Position numbers and translations under genes: made by a program. Source: Tubulanus polymorphus (lineage: Eukaryota > Nemertea > Palaeonemertea > Tubulaniformes > Tubulanidae). From it: 64,000 bases of DNA. A model generated the notes under the pieces. That model did not search any database. It worked only from the letters and a program-made list of their open reading frames with translations, and had not been told where the DNA came from. This document shows positions 14,165 through 25,740 of the stretch, one piece after another (position 1 is the first letter of the stretch; every line of letters begins with the position of its first letter). Where the stretch lies: contig NC_134025.1 of the NCBI RefSeq assembly GCF_964204645.1, positions 2,733,001-2,797,000 of the forward strand, written 5' to 3'.

Positions 14165-17100
14165 ATGGACGGGTGCGCGGTAACTGTCAATGTAGAATTC
14201 ACTGGTGAAGTTACAGTTCAAGGCTTACCAAGTATGTTATGTATGAACTCTGATGTCACTTGGCAGGATTTCGAGATATTGGTAAGTCATCTACCTATTT
14301 ACTCTATCTATTTCAATAATTAGTATCTACTAAATATCTAAGTTTTAGTAGACGAAAGGGAAGTAAATACGTAATAGAAAACAGTGTCATTTGAAATAAC
14401 TAATTTCAGTACCAGATTCAATTTGTTTTCGACAAACAAAAGGGAAACTTCTCTGACTATGGCGGTATTGTTGACACCATCCCTTGGTTTTAAATTCTTC
14501 TTTTTAATTTTTCTTGAATATGAAAGGTTGCGAAAAGTTATGATTGTGAAAAAATTTTAGTGAAATACTACGATGAGGAAAATGATATCGTCACTATAAG
14601 TACTGATGAGGAATTGAAAGAAGCGATGAAGGTGAGTTTCTCCTTTAAGGCTGTCGTAATTGTCCAATGATGATCTCGGATAGAGTTAAGTCTGTATTCA
14701 TTATATTCTAGTTTGCCGTGAAAAATGGAAATTCACTTGTGATACGTGTGACTCCGGTGAAGGAAAATGACGAAAGCGAAAAGATCAGTGAAGAGCAAGT
14801 AGAGATTGATTTTTCGCCCTCAGAGAAAAGGTTTGTTTATGTTTAGCATTTAGCTTTAGGGTGTCTAACCTTTTACAGCATGTATTAACCTTTTTCTTAT
14901 CAGATATTGATTTTGTATTTGTTTTAATTTCCTAAGGCCTCTAGGTTATCATTGGTTTTTTTAATCATATTTCATACTTGTCTTATGATAAAGTATCATG
15001 TGTTAAAAATACCTTTCTGACTCACTGCCAACATTGAACTAACAGTCTTATGTTATTGACTGGTTTGTTTGTTGTAATAAGGTATTACTCATTCTGACTG
15101 AAATTTCTAATATATCACGATGTCTAATATTTATCCTTAGGTTAATACTGAATCCTTTATTAAAACATTGTCTCCTGGCACCAATTGTAAAGAATGATTT
15201 ATTTGTATTCTGATAATTCATGATATTTTCACAGTCAAGTTAATGCGATGGAACAAGAAGAAACTGGTGAACGAACATGTGGAAATATAATTACCCAGAT
15301 TACTGAGAGTAATGGTGACAGAAGCTCTTCATCAGAGGTAAATTTTATAAACATTAGTTATTAATCAGAGTAGTCTGAAATTAGCAGCAATCAACGATTG
15401 ACTGTGGACATCGAGGATCCTCCACCAGATGTACTTGTGTGTATGCAAAAAAATGTCATCGCATTTCTTCAATCTTAGATCCAATGAACGTCTATCTGTA
15501 TATTCCTCAAATTCTATGAATGTTTCATTTTCTTTGAGCTCTAAAGATAAATTTTTAAAGAGTTAAGATATACGAATTGCCTAATGTTTTAAACACATTA
15601 AAGAAATTTACTTTTGAATCCATTATTATATTATTATTACTATTAATTCTGCGGGAAAACTCTATTTATTTGTACTCGACTTATTTCATTTAAAGTGACT
15701 TATAAAGCCTAGCGCACATCGACACTGCGATTGGAGACAACTAGTTGCAAGGCAGTTTTCGGCGCATGAGAGGAACTGGCTGGATACGATCAGTTGCTCG
15801 AATGTGTCGATGTGAGCGAGCTTACGATTGGTAAGCGTCGATCTATCTCCAGTTCCAGCCAGTTGCCCATGTTCTACTTTTGAGCAACTGGTTGTACTCA
15901 ATCGCAGTCATATTCGTCGATGTGCGCGCTCTGGATCTCGACGATCGACACGCGCCATGCAGTTGCTGCAACTGACCGGTTGTAACTAGATTTCGATGTG
16001 CGCGGGGTAATCGTTCGGTAGCAACTAGTTGTCTCCAATCGCAGTGTCGATGTGCGCTAGGCTTAAGTCTGAAGTAGGGCAGGGTGCTATTTCTATAACT
16101 CATGTTTATAATTCTATGGGTTTAGACAAAATGTAATATCCACTAGAATGAATACATGTATTCAAATAATTTGATTCTGCAGGTTTATTTCCAAGATATT
16201 GTAATGCCGAAAAAGAAAAGTCGATCATATCATTCTCGTATGATGCGTGATTGTCATTTGTATCCGAGAACGAAATCATCGCATAAAACGCATACTTCAC
16301 ACTCGCCGTTTAACAAAACGGTTCTGTGTGACTCGGAGTCCGGTGAGAAAGCACCCGACATGGAACCTAAACCACCTGTTTGGTTTGTACGATACATGGA
16401 AAAAGTAAGTTGAATTGATATTTAAATCATATACAAAACGAAATTGTTTTCAGATTTCCTATCTCCTCCAATCCTTAACCCTTTCAGTGCTGACTAGTTA
16501 ATACCCTAAAGTGCTAGAGATAATTTCAAATTTAAAAAAATTTCCACCCTAGTGTGTTGAATAACAGGAATACCACTATAGTGCGTCTACACCGCAGCGA
16601 GGTGTATCATTAGTTACTAGTATTTCACTATGTTTGACAGATGCTGCCTTTTTTCAAGAGAGATAATTACTAATCACATCAATACACCGCAATGCGGTGT
16701 ACTCGCAAAATCTATCACTGATTATACACTGCGGTGTAGACGCACTGAAAGGGTTAACTGGACTTAACTGTGCTGGTCCCAGTTGGTCCTACTTAGGCGA
16801 TGTTTCCTGTGTATGATCTGGCAACTGTAGTAATTATGATTTCAGTTTAAAGAGCAACTGTCTCAAGACGTCTCATCGAAAGTGACTCGACGAGCTGTTC
16901 GTCAGATTCTGAAAGGTTTAGAGGGCGCTGTCGTCCACACCGTGGCCGGTAATAAACGTAGCGTTGAAGAACCGACTAGCACGGAGTCGATATCGACAGA
17001 ACAACGTAGGTCGATGGGGAAAATCTGTGAGAAATTCACCGAAACAACATATTTGTTTACTTTCTCCTTTGCATATCAAATCAACAACCCTTAACCTTCA

Positions 17101-20100
17101 GTCTCTAGTCAATTGATTTTATCTGCTGGTTGGTCAGTGAGTCATTTATTATTGTCTGCTGTATCTTAAGTCTAAAGATAAATGACAAAATAAATATAAT
17201 ATAATTATATGATATAATTTGAAAGTGGTTAGGTTTACTTATATTCTAAATTAGGATACATGTGCGGTAAACCTTACTGTTCACATTTTAGATCTCAAAT
17301 TTAGACAATTTTAACTAGCCTATATATTCTTATTTAGGTTGTTTATGGCAATAGATTATGATGATTATATCGGTTATTTTTCAGCGATGTACTGTCATAC
17401 TGGAATCGTGTGCGATTGTTGTGAACAAACTATTGTTGGTGTTCGTTATAAGTGTGGGTACGTATTCATCTTTATCAATCGTATGATCTTAGTTGAAATT
17501 AGTCCATTCTCCGAACTGTAGAACTGGTTACGATATTGTTCCGTAATCTAGAGTCATCGCATCGACATAATGTTGGGGTGTTTGATTGTTTTACAACTCA
17601 CTCTATTTTGTTTGTAGGAATTGTGATGATTATGATCTATGCTCTCAGTGTGAATCAATCGATGATGTTCACGATCCTGAACACATATTCTTGAAGATTA
17701 AACGTCCGGCTTTGATGGTCGGTCGTAAGAAGGGACGCATGGTTTCGATTTTGAAGAAATCTCTATACGCCGGTGATGATGACGCCGAGGAGGACGGTGA
17801 AAAAGAAAAGCTAAAGGAGGCCAAGAAATTGGAAAGGTATTCATCGTGTTGTTATTCGTCAGACGAGTTTTGAAGAGCGATTTGTTATTATTCCGATTCG
17901 TTATTTTTTCGAAGGATGCAAAAGAGGGAAGCCAAGCGTAAAGTGAAGAAAGAAGAGAAACTGAAGCGAAGTTGGGACGGTCAGAAAGAGAAGCCACGGA
18001 AAAAGGAAAAGCTTGAAAAACCGATTCAAGAAAAAAGGTAACGAATTGTTATCGGATAGCATTGTTTATAAACTCGATGTATGTGACTGTACTGAGTAAG
18101 TATTGTATTACAGTTTGGATCTGGACGCTAAATTCGTTAGAGATGAAACATTCCCCGATGGCACGCAGCTTCCGCCTGGCACACGGTTCCTGAAGAAATG
18201 GCTCATGAGAAATACTGGGAACATCGCGTGGGACGAGACAGTGAAGGTAAACCATTAATTTCATGCTATATGACTATATGTTTAAGAGAACGATAACTAC
18301 ACTCAAACGTGGTGAACGGATAATAAGATAAAAACCCACTATCTACAGATTAAAAGAATTTAAAAACAAGAATTTATTCATTCAATCTAAAATATATAGA
18401 ATACACGACGTTTCGATCTCACCCTAGAGATCATCGTCAGGTGTGAGATCGAAACGTCACGTATTTTTATATATATTTTAGATTGAATAAATAAATTCTT
18501 GTTTTTAAATTCTTTTAATCTGTAGATAGTGGGTTTTTATCTTATTATGTTTAAGATCCTGTGAATGAAATGCAATCCAATGAATGCATGATGCTGGTAC
18601 CTTACACAAAAATAACTGCCTTTTATCACTCATTGAAATTGTTTGATATGTATTTTAGTTGTGCGTCTTGTGGGGTACATTACCACCTGTTACTCCCGAG
18701 GTATCGGTACCCGCCCTCGAACCAGGAGAACAAGGTATCATTACCGTTGAACTCGTTGTTCCTGAACATTCTGGTAAGACTCATGATAAAACACTACAGT
18801 TGTTGTTCATTATCCATACAGAAAAATGAATGATATTTACCATTCAACTAGGAATGTACCAAAATCACTGGAGGTTACAGAGAAATGGCTTCTCTTTCGG
18901 GCATAGAATTTGGTGCAACATAACTGTCTGTGAGCGCGAATCATTGGAAGCAAATCAAGCCCATTGCCTGGAAATTGTCAAAAGTAACCAGGAGGTATTA
19001 CCGGTAATTGATTTACTCATCGTGTGAAAATCTGTTTTCATTTAACAAAACCTATGTATGACTATATGAATACTTGTTATCGCAGGAATGTAACAGTAAT
19101 CAAGAGAATGGAGAGAGTGAACCAAAACCAAACAAACAAGACGTCGCTTTGTCTCCTTGCAAAGAGCTTCTCTCGTTTGAAATGTTGGACATCAACGATT
19201 CTCCGAAAGTGAAAGTAGCGAAGGCTTCACAAACTGCAACTCCTAATAACACACCACTGGGTTAGCAATTATCTGTAGATCTATTACTCGTCTAACTATA
19301 TTCCACCGAAGGCTCTCTCTTCACATAAAGCTCAAGGTCCAAAATCAAAAGATTTCTGGCAGTGTCCTAGGAACTTCATGAGGTGGTTTCTCACTTCATT
19401 AGGTGGTTCCTAGTATACTGTGATTTTGGATGGAGACAGTAATGTGATGGGGCCAGTTACACTGCTGTGACTTAATAAATCTTAAAGCGGTCTTAAATTC
19501 TAAGACTGGTCTTTAGTAATTTGATTGGCTATAGAACTTAGATGGTCTTAGACTGGTCTTAAGTCTAAGCAATTATTTATATAGAAATGTAACTGCTATT
19601 ACAGATTTGAGTCCTCCTAAATCACCGGCTCCTGAGTTAGATATTCAACAGCTCTCAAGTTCAAGCAGTGTTGAAGTTGTGTCCGATTCGTACAAGGAAT
19701 GCGATTCAGCGACTATGTCGGCGTTAGTGCAGGAACGCATGGCTTCACTCGGACTACGACCTGGTATGTTTGTGTGTATATATAACAGTAGGATTATGTT
19801 CTATTCGCGCTGTGATTATTGATATATCGTGTTTACGTTTTAGATATAGACGTGATGTCTATAAGCAGTTGCTCGGATGATGATTCCGATACGGAAAATG
19901 ATTTCTTCATCGTCCCTCTACCGGATTGTTTTAATACATCGTTGCCTCTAGCGCGATCAGTTGGAGCTACAGGATCACAAACTAATTCCGGTAAAATTCT
20001 TTTCTTGTCATATCAAATATTAGCTGTTTGACTGTTCCTTTCATCAGGGTCCCTACAGTTTTTGATTCCTCCTGAACAGAAAATGCTTTTAAAGTTACTT

Positions 20101-21512
20101 GAAACTCCTGTATTTGAGCAAAGTGCATTTAAACTCCTTTTGAATTCCTTTTTTGAGAAATAGGCAAATATTTGTTGTTGTACTGCAGTAAACTACCCCT
20201 AAGTCAGTACAGTCGGGACCAAGTTTTGATATTTTTGCGTGTGTTTTATTTTAGTGTCCGATTCTGGTTCAGAGAAATCGATTGATGACATGTTAACAGC
20301 ATCTGGTCATCTTCCTATGATTCCCCTTCAACCCGCGTTAGTCGTTGAAACTACAGATAATAAGGATACAATATGCGAAGCATCAGGTATCAACCATTCA
20401 TCCGAGTAAAGTCCTAACATGTCACCTAGAGAATGTTTTAGGGCATAGTTGATTTATGCCTTATAAAATGTCACCATGTATTATAAAATCTAAGCATCCT
20501 AAATTCTTCTCAAGGTGTCAAATTATTTATTCATGGTTACTTTCTTGTTATTTCTAAGTGACGTCGACTGATACGGATATAACAGTGAAAACTCAGTTGT
20601 CTACCGAGTTACAGGACGATGTTATGAAACCAGCTGATCAGACAGAATGTGAAACTGGAGAACAAGGTTTGCGATAATTACCGTACCTGTCTATTTGTTG
20701 ATTGTGTTTGATTATCTAGATGGATCTATTGAACGCTAACATCTACTGAAATTTTCAGATCAGAAAATGGTTGTTGAGCATTGTGCCAATGCCGAGGCAT
20801 CAGAGGAAAAGCAATGTACGCCAAATATTCACATTGAAATTGAGAATGTCGAAGATAACGAGGTGACACCACCCCAGGGTAGTGAGGAACCTGTAGCTGA
20901 TCAAGAGACTGGGCAGGCTGAGTTGCACCAAGATAAGTAAGTCTCGAATTCCATTACTGAAATGTAGTGCCATCTGTTGCAGGATATCGGAACTATTTGT
21001 TGTAGCTCGTATTGTGTTGCGTATTTTCAGTCCTGAGTTTGCAAATATAATGTCTACAGCACTCGGTGTTGCCAGCATGGCGGCCAGTCAAGCTTTTCAT
21101 ACTGCTAAGGATGTATTCAATACCCTTCAAGGCAAAAAACCAGTACGTCTCCGCACAAAAAAACACGTTCTCATACCGTTGATGTAACTGTAGCCTGGAT
21201 AATATTTCTATCAACATTTCTATTTCATAGGGATTGACACCATCTTCGAATACTTGGCATCCAAAACAGAGTCAGTGGACCCCGTCGACCAACAAATGGC
21301 AACCACAAACGAACAAGTGGGTGCCAGCCGCGGAGACGAGGTGGACACCACCGACTAACAGCGCGAATCCCGAAGAACAGCTTATTGAGATGGGTTTCTG
21401 TAATAGAGATTTGAATCGTCGACTTCTTGATAAATATGAAAACGATGTGGAAAAAACAGTGGGGGAATTATTGCATCTGATGGACAACAACTGGCAAGAG
21501 TCGCGTCACTGA
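14165..21512 (+). CDS. NBR1: NBR1 selective-autophagy receptor, ~977 aa, 20 coding exons
   Basis: Cargo receptor that links ubiquitinated cargo to autophagosomal Atg8 proteins. Exons: 14165-14281, 14527-14631, 14712-14830, 15235-15337, 16183-16404, 16846-17005, 17385-17457, 17618-17836, 17915-18037, 18114-18246, 18659-18773, 18852-19003 (or -18994), 19086-19260, 19605-19763, 19844-19990, 20255-20386, 20559-20666, 20759-20936, 21031-21142, 21231-21512. Frame is kept throughout. Domains: PB1 (about 5-91, acidic OPCA loop YYDEEND); ZZ zinc finger (about 278-325, CDCC...CGNCDDYDLCSQC); Lys/Glu-rich segment (327-413); FW domain (about 415-524, W443, W453, W463, W503, W517); LIR FFIV (679-682) after an acidic run and before PLPDCF, as in vertebrate NBR1; amphipathic-helix segment (about 850-884); C-terminal UBA (about 932-970, EMGF). 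Human NBR1 is 966 aa. The FW domain excludes p62/SQSTM1. Odd: five W-x-P heptads before the UBA. Confidence 0.97.
15705..16064. mobile_element. MITE with perfect 44-bp terminal inverted repeats (NBR1 intron 4)
   Basis: Left end 15705-15748 and right end 16021-16064 are exact reverse complements over 44 bases, starting aagcctagcgcacatcgaca. The interior repeats tcgatgtgcgc and caactggttg-type motifs several times in both orientations. It is 360 bp long with no coding capacity. It is strikingly richer in CG dinucleotides than the surrounding intron, which suggests a fairly recent insertion. No clear target-site duplication was found, so the superfamily is unassigned. Confidence 0.85.
16479..16753. 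mobile_element. piggyBac-type MITE with TTAA target duplication (NBR1 intron 5)
   Basis: The element begins CCCTTTCAGTGC (16479-16490) and ends GCACTGAAAGGG (16742-16753), and is flanked on both sides by TTAA (16475-16478 and 16754-16757). TTAA target sites and CCC...GGG ends are the hallmark of piggyBac insertions. A second, subterminal inverted pair (agtgcgtctacaccgc / gcggtgtagacgcact) lies at about 16579 and 16730, and an internal accgcaatgcggt palindrome lies between them. There is no transposase, so it is non-autonomous. Confidence 0.85.
18320..18548 (-). mobile_element. Foldback element B with hammerhead-like core (NBR1 intron 10)
   Basis: A near-perfect inverted repeat of over 100 bp per arm runs from ataataagataaaaaccc at 18320 to its complement ending at 18548. 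The innermost 16 bp (18407-18422 against 18443-18458) are an exact inverted pair. On the minus strand the centre reads CCTGACGATGATCTC, TAGGGT, GAGATCGAAACGTC: CTGANGA box, perfect 6-bp hairpin, CGAAACGT box. It has the same plan as elements A and C, but the flanking arms are unrelated in sequence. No coding capacity is present. Confidence 0.8.
20045..20240 (+). mobile_element. Truncated hAT-like MITE copy (NBR1 intron 15)
   Basis: Starts with cagggtccctac and then tracks the element at 21793-22261 through the shared strings aaaatgcttttaaag, tgagcaaa-tgcat and gaaataggcaa, down to a gggacca/aggacca string. The right terminal repeat is missing, so this is a partial left half. It lies just upstream of the exon 16 acceptor. 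Confidence 0.7.
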
Positions 21513-23200
21513 GAAACTGATCGAATATATTCAATATTTATTATTATTATTATCGATATTCACATTGTATTCGTGGTTTAATCGATTATTTAGTCTGAAT
21601 CGGTAGTAATTACAATCAACTATCAACACTCTTATTATTTTCCTTCGTATGATTGTTTGTATATACACTGTATGTATGTATGTGTTCGCATCCAGGGAAG
21701 CTAGAAAAAATGGCTCCAAGGAGGTTGCCAACCAGCTAAATTTTGCGTACATACTTAATGAATAACAATCGCTTGTGATAAGTAACTCCACTCAGGGTCC
21801 CTACGACTCCTCGATTCGAATCCTTGATTCGTTAAAAACTCCTTTCAAATGGAAAATGCTTTTAAAGGTGCTTAAAACACCTTTGATTTGAGCAAAATGC
21901 ATGAAACTTCTTAAAAATTCCTTCAAATTTTAGAAATAGGCAATTAGAAATTTTTGTAGTTGTACAGTCGACTACGTCCTAATTGGTGCGGTTAGGACCA
22001 GGATTTGACTTAAACTAATAAGGAGGTTACCGAATTATATACCGAGTTTAGTGAGTGTATAGGATACAAATTTGATTACAAAACCACCAAATTAATGGTT
22101 TACCAAGATAAACAGTACTGAATTAGGAGGCTGATCTGGGACGTAAACAGTAATTGGGATATGAAAGTTATGCCAACACTTCCTTGAAATTTGAAATGTT
22201 CTCATCTAAAACTCCATGAAAACTCCTTATATCCAGGAATGACTGATCTGTAGGGACCCTGTCATGTATATTGATTGTGTGAATATATTAACATGAATTA
22301 AAAAGAAATATCTAAGTGAAAAAATATCTCTTATGATATCAGATGGTATATCCAATTTTCATTATTATATAAAATATATTTGTTGAACATGCCGTAATAT
22401 GATGTAATAATGATGTAACTTCATTAATTCTGCAATATATAGTCTTTGTTAGCGCTAGGATGTGCTAATCATTATAAATATGGTGTCACTTATTATGAAA
22501 TTCAATGTACAGATATTGTGCTTGAGTTTCATTGATAGATATTAGAATGGTTTGTTGGACGTTGGGAATGTGCAAGTTTTGTTTACCTGTTTTCAAAGGC
22601 TTTGAAATTATGACTGTGATAAATCAGTTCGGTGTTCGATTTAATTGACCTATCAAAATGTCTCCTTGTAATGTGATAATAATAGATCTTCTATCTATTC
22701 ATGTTCTGATTACTTTCTGCTGTTGACGACATTGCGAAATCATGAAATTTTATTTCCATAAAAATGTCGATGTGTGTACGTGTATATAACCTGATTCTAT
22801 TATATATTTTTCTGTTATTGTCAGCTATTTTCAATGCATTGTTAGAATCAACAGTCGACGTCTGCCTGTCATAAACATTTGATAAAATAATATGTACAGC
22901 ATAACGTACAGTACTCTCGAACACAGCTGATTTATTAATTACTTCTGTTCCTAGGGTTGCAGCACATATTTGTCTGAGTATATTGACTAATCGGCAAGTT
23001 GACAATTTGATTTTTATACGAGAAGATTGTAATTTGTAAATACTGTGTATATATTATATATGTCGGTGACAAATATCTTAGCGCTCAGTTTGCTTTGTGT
23101 AAATATTGAATAAAATGTCTCTTGTCTGACAAACTTCATTCTTGTTACTTCACAATTCCCACACGTGATGACTGTAATAAAGGTGTCATTCATCTTGAAT
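21513..23200 (+). other. NBR1 3'UTR and flank
   Basis: Sequence after the NBR1 stop, with no further gene. ATTAAA-type hexamers occur (for example near 22297), and a canonical AATAAA is at 23109-23114. If the distal site is used, the 3'UTR is about 1.6 kb and includes the whole hAT-like element at 21793-22261. Confidence 0.4.
21793..22261 (+). mobile_element. hAT-like MITE with CAGGGTCCCTAC ends
   Basis: The left end cagggtccctac (21793-21804) and right end gtagggaccctg (22250-22261) are perfect 12-bp inverted repeats. CAGGG termini are usual for hAT elements. The 469-bp interior has no transposase. An 8-bp target duplication, expected for hAT, is not evident, so the superfamily call is tentative. 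It is 280 bp after the NBR1 stop and possibly inside its 3'UTR. Confidence 0.75.
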
Positions 23201-25740
23201 ATCACCGTTTAGTCCCAAGCCCAATTTGGAGTTAACAGATGACGGTAGATATTTTTGACATTTGGTCGGTTTGCGTGACTGATACATGAGGGACTCTGGT
23301 TGCATCTGTCGGTGTAATAACGGAATCGACGCAAACGTGATGTGTGACGGTTCCTGAGCTAGAGAAATTGACACGCGGATGTAGAAAAAAGACTCGCTTG
23401 AATTTGAGACATGTCGAGTCTTAAGTATATATATGCCAATGACCTGGTACTATGCCGAAAATCGATGTTAGGGTCGTGAGAAAAAAATTGTTGAAATTTG
23501 CATGTACCTGATAAAAAGATCAATGTCACCCAGACGCCTCCAATTGCTACTTTATTTTTCAAGTGTTTTCAATTTGAAGTAGTTCGTTCTACACTTAATA
23601 TCCTAGTGAACAGGTTTTCGGTTATTTTTGAGACATGTGTAGACACTAGAGTTTTTGACGATACTACCAAGGAAAAGATCTCGCTGTGACTGATTCAAGC
23701 GAGTGTACAAAATGACATATGTTACTATGTTAGGCCGAATTTGTTAATATCAGTTTAACTATGATCGTACCACCCCTCTTAGCAAGAGTTCAGTTCCACG
23801 TAGACCCTACTTTCCAAATATCAACTCATAATTGTCCCCGTTGTTGTGCCCATCTGGGAAACTCGATCCAGTCGTAGGGTAAGAAATATCTAACAGATGA
23901 AATTTATTTTCAGACAGCAGCTGATCATTATCACAGGTGTCTCATGTATATTCCTGACAGTGCAATGTACAGATAACAGCATTATATAATTTTGACAAAT
24001 TCAATATAACAAGCTCAATAACATGTTGATTTCGCATAAATATCATTGTAGCTATGCTCGTGGTGGATTAAAATAAAAGCCAAATATTCAGCGAGACTTT
24101 GGTAAGGGAAATTCAACGTGCGCGCGGTAAATAACGGGACAATTATTTTTGATTGAACAACCATCTCCAGAACCATCAGCCTCATGAATTTCATCATGTC
24201 TGTCGCGACAAGAAAAAACAAGCCAAGCCTAATAAATTGAGAATTTACATAATCTGCTTAAACATCTTGAACGGCGATCGCGTAGCTTGGCTTCGCGAAA
24301 GGAGCGTTTTGGTCATGGGCCCGGTTTAAATGGGTATCGATTATTATAGTGATTTCCGTGTTCTTGGGTTGGTGATAGTCTAAAGGTGTCTCCCCGTCTG
24401 GATTCGATCGCAATTCCTGGAAGTGTTTTGCTGAATCGGCATACAATCGATAATTATCTAGATTCTGGTAAATAGAATCACGTAAATTGCAAATACTGCA
24501 GGGTCGAACTTATTAATTAATGACCCTTAGTCCGGGGCACAGAATTGGAAGTTCGACACAAGTTCGTGTCGGGGAAGTCTTTGTTTGATTGAATGAATAT
24601 GAATAGCCGGCCAGTTTTCATAAGATCAGGGTGTAAAATATGACAGTCTGAACTTTTCTTCATTTCGTATAGTTGGTCGAGATCGAATAATTTGAGCTGT
24701 CAAGGGTATTGCTCTATGCCTACTTAAAGTTTTTGCAATGAAAAAACTTGGTACTAAATTTACCCGACGCGATTAGGCCCATTGAATACGACGGAGAAAA
24801 AAATGAGGAAAAGCTCATGACTCGTTACTTCCTGAATTCTGAGTTGCATGATGTTCGATCATCATTTAGATGTGGGCAACTTTAATCTTTTCTATGCGCC
24901 AGCTACAGGGAAGTGTTTTGAAGTAAACCTTTAGAAAAAAAGAACAAAAAATATGTAGTGAATTGCCAGGAATATTACATTATGCTGGCAAAACGCCAGA
25001 GCTGAGCTGGATGTCACGCTTGTAAAATCAAATCGACTCCATGTTTCAATTGAGAAACCCCTGCACCAATCAAATGAGCGCCCTGCGTTAGCGTGGAACG
25101 TCAATGGGAATGAATCAGAAAAAGGGGAGACAGGTTGCGCTTACCGGCATCTATAAAACATATTTCTTTTGGCTAATGTGACAAAAAATATCTTATATAT
25201 GAGGCAGTGGACAAAATAGTTTAATCTACGGAGCATTTATCAGCAGAAAAATCGCCTTGGGATATGGAAATTACATTTTACGATGAACTAGGTCATGGAC
25301 GGAATAGTCCATGATCGGTTTCGATTCAGGTCAGTATGCATTTATAGTAAGAGTAAAGTAGATTGCTGACAGAGTGTAAGCGGCGGAGACGTGAGTCGCA
25401 CTGCAAGTGAGTTCCGTTGCCGGGTGTTGTGAAATTTTCATAAACCATGGCAAGAGAACAATGTGTTGTCACCGAATATATCCCGATTTTTACAAGTTGT
25501 ATATATATGTACCCTGCGAATATGTCGTCCTATATCAATGTCAGGCTTTCTATATGAAAATTTCTATCTGATCTTTTTTCCAGAGTTGCAAAATGATGTT
25601 ATAGCAAAGGACCTGGAAGCCGGCTCTCCGGTAAAGTTTAAAATTTCACGAAGTGGTGCTATAGTGAGTTGTGTCGAATGGGATTACGTTATATCATATA
25701 TTAACATTTGGAATAGTAGTGCCTCCGTATCACTTCAAAA
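23201..25740. other. Intergenic sequence and probable 5' leader of the next gene
   Basis: No coding region supported. A polypyrimidine-AG acceptor (tttttccag) occurs at about 25575-25584, followed by an open stretch with a gtaaag string at about 25631. This may be a 5' leader or alternative exon of the gene starting at 25741. A short exon-like peptide there shows no known domain. Confidence 0.35.
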
